Under the pieces are notes generated by a model, which saw only the letters and a list, made by a program, of their open reading frames with translations, made no database searches and had not been told where the DNA came from. From contig NZ_CP027858.1 of NCBI RefSeq assembly GCF_005519465.1, forward strand, positions 3,534,001-3,598,000: DNA of 64,000 bases, in the 5' to 3' direction. The stretch is from Streptomyces clavuligerus. GTDB taxonomy: Bacteria; Actinomycetota; Actinomycetes; Streptomycetales; Streptomycetaceae. This document shows positions 58,944-64,000 of the stretch, one piece after another. The translations under genes were made by a program, and so were the position numbers. Position 1 is the stretch's first letter. Each line of letters opens with the position of its first letter.

Positions 58944-58989
58944 CTCGGCCGTTCGAGACTCGCTTGGCCGCCTGTCTCGAACGGCCGAG
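58944..58989. promoter_or_regulatory. 16-bp inverted repeat in the intergenic region before the MetRS gene
   Basis: CTCGGCCGTTCGAGAC and its exact complement flank a 14-base spacer, followed by TGCCTTTCCCC. It lies in the 338-base divergent region between the UDP-sugar dehydrogenase and the methionyl-tRNA synthetase. It could be an attenuator or terminator for the MetRS transcript, or an operator. No T-box signature (AGGGTGGNACCGCG-like) was found in this interval, and no other gene is supported in it. Confidence 0.6.
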
Positions 58990-59198
58990 TGCCTTTCCCC
59001 TCTGCCCGGGTCGGCCGGAAAACCCGTGGGATGGCGCGAGCCCCGGTTCGATACGATGGCGTGGACTTGCAGACTCGAATCGTCACTGTGCGTCACGGTG
59101 ATGTGCGATCCAGGTGATCGCGCTGGCTGCAGCTTCCCGACTTGGGCCCGCCGTGGCACTGCCACCGGCGCCGTACGTACGAAATGGAGCATCCGAGG

Positions 59199-60923
59199 AT
59201 GGCTCGACACCTGATCACCAGCGCGCTTCCCTACATCAACGGGATCAAGCACCTGGGCAACATGGTCGGGTCGATGCTTCCGGCGGATGCGTACTCCCGG
59301 TACCTCCGCCAGCGCGGTCACGACGTCCTCTACATCTGTGCCACCGACGAGCACGGCACGCCGGCCGAACTGGCCGCCAAAGAGGCCGGGCTCTCCGTCG
59401 CGGAGTTCTGCGCGCAGGCCCACGTCGCGCAGAAGGCCGTGTACGACGGCTTCGAGCTGGCCTTCGATTACTTCGGCCGGAGCTCTTCTCAGCAGAACTC
59501 GGAGATCACCCAGCACTTCGCGCGCAAGCTGCACGAGAACGGTTTCATCGAGGAACGTGCCATCCGGCAGGTGTATTCGCCTGCCGACGGTCGTTTTCTG
59601 CCGGACCGGTATGTCGTGGGTACCTGTCCGTATTGTGGCTATGACAAAGCCCGTGGAGATCAGTGCGAGAACTGCACGCGCGTCCTCGACCCAACCGATC
59701 TCGTCAACCCGCGCTCGGCGATCAGCGGCTCCACGGACCTGGAGGTCCGCGAGACCAAGCACCTGTTCCTGCTGCAGTCCAAGCTCCAGCGGGAGGTCGA
59801 GGAATGGATCGACTCCGTCAGCGCGCAGTGGCCGCAGTTGTCCACCTCCATTGCCCGCAAGTGGCTGACGGAGGGTCTGCATGACCGCGCGATCACTCGC
59901 GACCTCGACTGGGGCATCCCCGTCCCCGCCGACACCTGGCCGGATCTCGCGGCCGAGGGCAAGGTCTTCTACGTCTGGTTCGACGCGCCGATCGAGTACA
60001 TCGCGGCGACGAAGGAGTGGTCGGACGCCGCCCCGGACGGCGAGACCCGCGATTGGAAGTCGTGGTGGTACGAGGCCGATGACACCGTCCACTACTCGCA
60101 GTTCATGGCGAAGGACAACGTCCCCTTCCACACCGTGATGTTCCCGGCAACCGAGCTGGGTGTGCGCGAGCCGTGGAAGAAAGTCGATGTCGTCAAGGGC
60201 TTCAACTGGCTGACGTACTACGGCGGAAAGTTCTCCACCTCCCAGAAGCGCGGCGTGTTCACCGACGCGGCGCTGGAGACCCTCCCCGGCGACTACTGGC
60301 GCTACTTCCTGCTTGCCAATGCCCCTGAGTCGGACGACTCGTCCTTCACCTGGGAGCACTTCACCGCCACGGTGAACAAGGACCTGGCAGACACTCTCGG
60401 CAACTTCGTCAACCGTGTGCTGTCCTTCTCCCGGAAGCGGTTCGGCGACGAGGTGCCCGAGGGCAACCACGCCGGAGAGGCGGAGGCCAAGCTCGGCGAG
60501 GAGCTCGCACGGCTGCTCGCCGAGTACGAAGAGCACATGGAAACGCTTCAGTTCCGCAAGGCCGCCGCCGCACTGCGCGCCCTGTGGTCCGCGGGCAACT
60601 CCTACCTGGAGGAGAAGGCTCCCTGGCTGGAGATCAAGACCGACCCGGACGGCGCCGCGCTGACGCTGCGCACCGCGATGAACCTGATCCATCTGTACGC
60701 GATTGTCTCGGAGCCGTTTATTCCGGCCACAGCCGCCGTCATGCGGGGGGCCTTCGCACTGGAAGGGGACACCGCGACCTGGGTCACCGCCGAGCAGGCC
60801 AAGGCCCTGAGCGCTGTACCGGCAGGAACCGCGTTCACCGTGCCGCCGGTGCTCTTCGCGAAGATCACGGAAGAGGACCTGGAGTCCTACCGCGCCCGAT
60901 TCGGCGGCGCTCCGGACGCTTGA
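59199..60923 (+). CDS. metG: methionyl-tRNA synthetase
   Basis: This 574-aa class Ia synthetase charges tRNA-Met with methionine using ATP. It has the HIGH-like motif INGIKHLGN near residue 15 and a Zn knuckle C-P-Y-C...C-E-N-C (about 148-164). The KMSKS-like motif is KFSTSQKR (about 343-350), and a helical anticodon-binding domain (about 400-540) follows. It lacks the C-terminal EMAP tRNA-binding domain. The ATG at 59199 has GGAG nine bases upstream. The setting beside sugar-modifying genes and a tRNA attachment site, plus a slightly relaxed codon use, raises the possibility of a second, resistance-type copy; a resident housekeeping gene is equally possible from sequence alone. Confidence 0.95.
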   Translation: MARHLITSALPYINGIKHLGNMVGSMLPADAYSRYLRQRGHDVLYICATDEHGTPAELAAKEAGLSVAEFCAQAHVAQKAVYDGFELAFDYFGRSSSQQNSEITQHFARKLHENGFIEERAIRQVYSPADGRFLPDRYVVGTCPYCGYDKARGDQCENCTRVLDPTDLVNPRSAISGSTDLEVRETKHLFLLQSKLQREVEEWIDSVSAQWPQLSTSIARKWLTEGLHDRAITRDLDWGIPVPADTWPDLAAEGKVFYVWFDAPIEYIAATKEWSDAAPDGETRDWKSWWYEADDTVHYSQFMAKDNVPFHTVMFPATELGVREPWKKVDVVKGFNWLTYYGGKFSTSQKRGVFTDAALETLPGDYWRYFLLANAPESDDSSFTWEHFTATVNKDLADTLGNFVNRVLSFSRKRFGDEVPEGNHAGEAEAKLGEELARLLAEYEEHMETLQFRKAAAALRALWSAGNSYLEEKAPWLEIKTDPDGAALTLRTAMNLIHLYAIVSEPFIPATAAVMRGAFALEGDTATWVTAEQAKALSAVPAGTAFTVPPVLFAKITEEDLESYRARFGGAPDA

Positions 60924-60955
60924 CCGTGGGCCCCGGGCCCGTACCGTCCGTGCTG

Positions 60956-61594
60956 TCATCGGGCGGTACGGGAGGTGAGGAAGCCGGGCAGATTGGCGGG
61001 CGGTACGTTCATCAGCCGGATGCGGGGAGCTGTGCCGTCCGCCTCGACCCAGGTGACACCGGCTGAACCGGGGACGTACTGGAGATAGTCCTTGAAGCCG
61101 TTCCCTGTCAGCCACAGCAGCAGACAGGCGATGCCTCCACCGTGCCCGACGAGGACAGTCGTACGGTGTGGTCCGGTGCGTACCTCGTTCCACAGGTTCA
61201 CATAGCGGGCCTGTACATCCTCCGACGACTCACCGCTCGGCGTGCGGAGCTGGTGGATGGGCGTACCAAGCCGTGCCGCCTCATCGGCGGCGAGTTCTCG
61301 GGGCCGACCGCCGAGGTAGCCGCTGTTCTTGGCTGCCAAGCGCCTGTCCACACGTACGTCGGCCGGACTGAGCGCCGCGGCCAGTAGCGTGACCGACTCA
61401 CGACAGCGGGACATCGGGCTGACGAGCATCTGGTCCGCGCTGATCCCGGCTGCCGCGAGGGCGCTGCCGACGATGCGGATGTCGTCTCTGCCCCGCTCGC
61501 TGAGCCTGCCGCCGACTGCCTGGCCTTGGTGGATGCCCCGCAGGTTCTCCTCGGTCTCGCCGTGCTTGATCAGGTAGATGTGCTTGGTGTGCAT
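60956..61594 (-). CDS. histidine phosphatase (phosphoglycerate-mutase-like)
   Basis: This 212-aa histidine phosphatase superfamily enzyme has the phospho-His motif IKHGETEEN (the usual RHG is KHG here), the MSRCRES arginine region and the second catalytic His in VGHGGGIACL. The Lys in place of the first Arg is unusual and may alter phosphate binding. It is the last gene of the right-hand operon, 22 bp after the methyltransferase. It probably removes phosphate from a pathway intermediate. The ATG at 61594 with AAAGGACG is preferred to 61681. Confidence 0.85.
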   Translation of the reverse strand: MHTKHIYLIKHGETEENLRGIHQGQAVGGRLSERGRDDIRIVGSALAAAGISADQMLVSPMSRCRESVTLLAAALSPADVRVDRRLAAKNSGYLGGRPRELAADEAARLGTPIHQLRTPSGESSEDVQARYVNLWNEVRTGPHRTTVLVGHGGGIACLLLWLTGNGFKDYLQYVPGSAGVTWVEADGTAPRIRLMNVPPANLPGFLTSRTAR

Positions 61595-61616
61595 GACGTG
61601 GCGTCCTTTTCTTGGA

Positions 61617-62171
61617 TCAGTCCCAGTCGCGGACGTCGACACAGGCGGAGACCGCCGCGGCGACCTGGTCGTGCTCGGCACGGCTCATGGCGGGGAACCG
61701 GTCGTGGTGCCACTCGATGTAGAGGACCGATATGAGGTTGATCGTCCCGTCGCCGAGCAGCTTGGTCAGTACGGGGTACTCGGCGCCTTCGATGTCCATC
61801 TTCACGACGACGTGATCGTCGGGACGGATGGTCCGCCGCAGCCAGGCGCTGAAGTCGATGGCGGGCACCGGTACCGGTGCGCTGTAGTCGATCTGCTGGT
61901 CGTACACGGGCGGCACGCGCTTGCCGGGCATCACGGTGGAGCTCTCGTGGTGGCCGAGGAAGAGTTCGATCGTCCCGTCATGGGTCCACACCGCGCTCTG
62001 GGAGACCTCGACACGGGTGGGGTGATGGGCCTGTTCGACGTATCGGCGGATGGAAGGGAGCAGCTCGGGGTTCGGCTCGAAGGCGTAGAAGTCGTGATCG
62101 GGAAGCTCGTGCATGAAGCGGTTCAGCACGACTCCGAGGTTGGTGCCGCAGTCGATGAAGATCTTGCGCAT
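61617..62171 (-). CDS. FkbM-family methyltransferase, short
   Basis: This 184-aa SAM-dependent methyltransferase has FIDCGTNLGVVL (motif I), YAFEPNPELL and VVKMDIEGAEYPVL, the last being the FkbM family hallmark. It is shorter than most members (about 230-280 aa) but retains the core. It likely O-methylates a sugar or polyketide/peptide product of the cluster. The GGGAGC site and 26-bp spacing to the preceding gene place it in the same operon. Confidence 0.88.
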   Translation of the reverse strand: MRKIFIDCGTNLGVVLNRFMHELPDHDFYAFEPNPELLPSIRRYVEQAHHPTRVEVSQSAVWTHDGTIELFLGHHESSTVMPGKRVPPVYDQQIDYSAPVPVPAIDFSAWLRRTIRPDDHVVVKMDIEGAEYPVLTKLLGDGTINLISVLYIEWHHDRFPAMSRAEHDQVAAAVSACVDVRDWD

Positions 62172-62197
62172 GAGGTGCTCCCTCGGTCGGCTCCGGG

Positions 62198-63715
62198 TCA
62201 GAGGAGGTCGATCTCGTGTACGACGTGGTCGGTGAGCCGGACGAGGTCGCCGGTCGACGGGCGGTAGCAGCGCTCCTCGTACCGGATGGTGATGCGACGC
62301 ACGGGTTCGTCGCCGCGGTAGGGAGGGAGGTCGCCCCACTGGTAGAGCTGGCCGCCGGGTGCTTTGAGTCGGCGCAATGACCGGGGCACGGGGCCTTTCC
62401 GGGCACCATGATTGAGGCGGTTGAACATGGTGGTCAGGAAGGCGATGTGCTCTTTCGCCTGCTGTTCGTCCTTCCGTACGCGGCCGTAGGTCTCTCTGAG
62501 ACGGCGAAGCGTCTCCGGGTCCCCGTCCGCCTGGAGGATGAGGTCTCGGAGCTTCCGGTCCCAGACGATGCCGAGGTGGTCGTGAAGGACGGGTTCGCTG
62601 GTCAGGAAGTAGCCCAGGATGCGGCCGAACTCCCGTTCGTACGGGCACATGAAGTCGTTGTAGAGGCCCATCCGTCTGCCGGACGCGGTTTCCACCTGCC
62701 AGTGGATACGGGCGGTGAACGGGGAGTCCCACCACCCCAGGTGCCAGGGTTGCCACAGCAGATCTGAGGCGCTGAGTATGAGCATCACGAGTGCCAGCAG
62801 CGCGGCCGGCCAGCCGAAGGCCGTGCCGTATGCAGCATCGGGCAGTAGTCCCATGGTGATCGCGAGGGCGACGTTGACGCTGATGTTCTCCCAGAAGAGG
62901 ATGCCGGAGGCGAGGGCGACGGCAACATTGAAGAGGGCCGTTGCCACGAGGGCCGCGATCAGAAGACGGCGATCGAGGAACGCGACCAGCCCGACTGCCT
63001 CTGTCATCATCGTCAGGACGTTGACCGGGCGATCCAGGCCGCGTGCGTGGCGCAACACGCGGGACACGGTCTCGGGGCGCAGGAAACGTGCCCAGCCCCA
63101 GGCGTATGCCGAAGCCATGAGGTAGTGCGTGCGGTTGTGCCAGGCCCATGACCAGGGGCGCGGCCCGAGTCGGGCTTTGCTCCACGCCGGCTTCACGTAG
63201 TGGGAGAACGAGACGCAGCCGAGCACGAGAACCAGTGCGGCGGCGGAACTCGAAGCCTCAAGGAACGCCATCGCGAGGAACCAGGCGAGGTACGCCTTGA
63301 GCAGCCGCAACGGCATCATCGCGTGGTGCTTCCAGCCTCGGAGCCTTCCGCAGTACACCCCCATCCAGGCCAGGAGAGCCGGGGGCCAGAAACAAGCGGC
63401 GGCACCGAGGGCCAGAAGGAGCTGCTTGTCCAGGCGCTGCGGCCCCATGGGCTCCGTCACGTCGTAGTCGCTCGTCGTTCCCTGCCAGGTGAGCAGCGCG
63501 ATAACGAACATGACGAACCATCGGATAGGCCCTGGCTCGGGCGGCGGAAGGAAGGCGGGCAGTACTGCGGGAGGGACGCCCGCAACGAGGATCACTGCGG
63601 CAGACCGGCGTGCGATGCCCCGTACTGCGGGCGAGATCACGAATCGGTAGCAGACCGCTACAGCAGCGACGGTCATGGCAGTGTGCAGATAAACGGCGAG
63701 CGGTGGCGTCCCCAT
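62198..63715 (-). CDS. polytopic membrane protein, HTTM-like
   Basis: This 505-aa protein has about ten hydrophobic helices over residues 5-320 and a soluble C-terminal part of about 180 residues. The layout recalls HTTM (horizontally transferred transmembrane) proteins related to vitamin-K-dependent carboxylase, but no catalytic Lys motif is clear. Landmarks are FSHYVKPAWSKARLGPRPW, NRTHYLMASAYAWGW and FWENISVNVALA. It is 5 bp from the upstream glycosyltransferase-like gene. Its function is unknown. Confidence 0.6.
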   Translation of the reverse strand: MGTPPLAVYLHTAMTVAAVAVCYRFVISPAVRGIARRSAAVILVAGVPPAVLPAFLPPPEPGPIRWFVMFVIALLTWQGTTSDYDVTEPMGPQRLDKQLLLALGAAACFWPPALLAWMGVYCGRLRGWKHHAMMPLRLLKAYLAWFLAMAFLEASSSAAALVLVLGCVSFSHYVKPAWSKARLGPRPWSWAWHNRTHYLMASAYAWGWARFLRPETVSRVLRHARGLDRPVNVLTMMTEAVGLVAFLDRRLLIAALVATALFNVAVALASGILFWENISVNVALAITMGLLPDAAYGTAFGWPAALLALVMLILSASDLLWQPWHLGWWDSPFTARIHWQVETASGRRMGLYNDFMCPYEREFGRILGYFLTSEPVLHDHLGIVWDRKLRDLILQADGDPETLRRLRETYGRVRKDEQQAKEHIAFLTTMFNRLNHGARKGPVPRSLRRLKAPGGQLYQWGDLPPYRGDEPVRRITIRYEERCYRPSTGDLVRLTDHVVHEIDLL

Positions 63716-63720
63716 GGCGC

Positions 63721-64000
63721 CTACCGCGTGGACGGCGCGAGGACCGGCGAACTGGCTGCGGGCAGACTCTCCAGGTAGGAGGCGATCCGCTCCCGCGGGT
63801 CGACCGCGAGATGCTCGCTTCGGTGGCGTACGACGTTCGAGCGGAGTTCACGGCTTCGGTTGAGGAAGTCGAGCACCGCGCCGCCGTCGACGCGGGGCGC
63901 TGATGTACCCAGTTCCGCCTCATGGACGACCTTGGCGCACCAGTGCTGATCGTATGTGGGCAGGGGGATCAGATGGACCGGCTTGCCGAGGACGAAAGCT
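63721..64000 (-). CDS. C-terminal part of a glycosyltransferase-like protein (cut by window end)
   Basis: The frame is open to the right edge and stops at 63721. The visible 93 residues begin AFVLGKPVHLIPLPTYDQHW and continue with CAKVVHEAELGTS. That resembles the C-terminal nucleotide-sugar-binding motif of MurG/GT28-like and TIGR00661 glycosyltransferases (GKP-x-IP-x-P...Q-x2-A...E-x-G). It is the first visible gene of the minus-strand operon and would use an activated sugar, possibly the uronate made by the neighbouring dehydrogenase/epimerase pair. Confidence 0.6.
   Translation of the reverse strand, partial: AFVLGKPVHLIPLPTYDQHWCAKVVHEAELGTSAPRVDGGAVLDFLNRSRELRSNVVRHRSEHLAVDPRERIASYLESLPAASSPVLAPSTR

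Noticed and set aside
58990..59198. T-box riboswitch or second tRNA-like element before the MetRS gene (GGTTCGAT near 59046)
   Set aside because: No T-box core sequence, and the GGTTCGAT lacks pairing T-stem and acceptor arms.
1..64000. CRISPR arrays, rRNA genes or self-splicing introns
   Set aside because: No regularly spaced repeats with unique spacers and no rRNA-like segments were seen; the tandem repeats present are short and coding or intergenic microsatellites.

Overview
The window is high-GC actinobacterial DNA and almost certainly comes from a Streptomyces chromosome. The evidence is very strong G/C bias at third codon positions, many GTG and TTG starts, 4-bp stop/start overlaps, an AfsR-type SARP regulator, an XRE(DUF5753)/DUF397 pair, an LAxTG sortase signal and DmdR/IdeR-type iron boxes. 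All identifications rest on reading the sequence and on recalled family knowledge; no database search was run.

Left part (1-12.5 kb): an FtsX-type permease, an alanine-rich lipoprotein, a translationally coupled amidohydrolase and alpha/beta-hydrolase pair, two secreted hydrolases with sortase-like C-termini facing each other, a MazG-like protein, and a GntR and an XRE regulator. At 12.7-16.7 kb a three-gene minus-strand unit encodes a cysteine-synthase-like PLP enzyme, an MFS exporter and a DUF1015 protein. From 17 to 30.9 kb come small secreted proteins, an XRE-cupin regulator, a YqhA-type membrane protein fused to a degenerate IstB ATPase, a 1225-aa SARP/NB-ARC regulator beside an LLM oxidoreductase, a HAD phosphatase, a probable orphan toxin/immunity pair, and an XRE/DUF397 locus with coupled small genes.

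Centre (30.9-43.8 kb): this is the most notable region. A minus-strand operon encodes a VioC-like Fe(II)/2-oxoglutarate dioxygenase, an SbnB-like (ornithine cyclodeaminase family) dehydrogenase, a type III PLP decarboxylase, an SbnA-like PLP synthase and a MATE exporter. It diverges from a four-gene Dpp/Nik-type ABC importer. Two iron-box-like palindromes lie in the divergent promoter region. SbnA and SbnB homologues make L-2,3-diaminopropionate via an aminocarboxylate intermediate, but no NRPS or IucA/IucC-type synthetase is visible here. I infer an iron-regulated metallophore system of unusual, possibly aminopolycarboxylate, chemistry.

Right part (43.8-56.1 kb): an NmrA-like oxidoreductase behind a MerR/SoxR-type promoter, a two-component system divergent from an MMPL transporter, and several secreted proteins. 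At 56.25 kb the 3' part of a tRNA-Gly gene stands alone next to a terminator, which looks like the attachment site of an integrated element extending to the right. Beyond it (56.6-64 kb) lie a nucleotide-sugar epimerase and dehydrogenase, a methionyl-tRNA synthetase, and a minus-strand operon of glycosyltransferase-like protein (cut by the window end), polytopic membrane protein, FkbM-type methyltransferase and histidine phosphatase. This may be a biosynthetic island in which the MetRS is either a second, resistance-type copy or simply the resident housekeeping gene.
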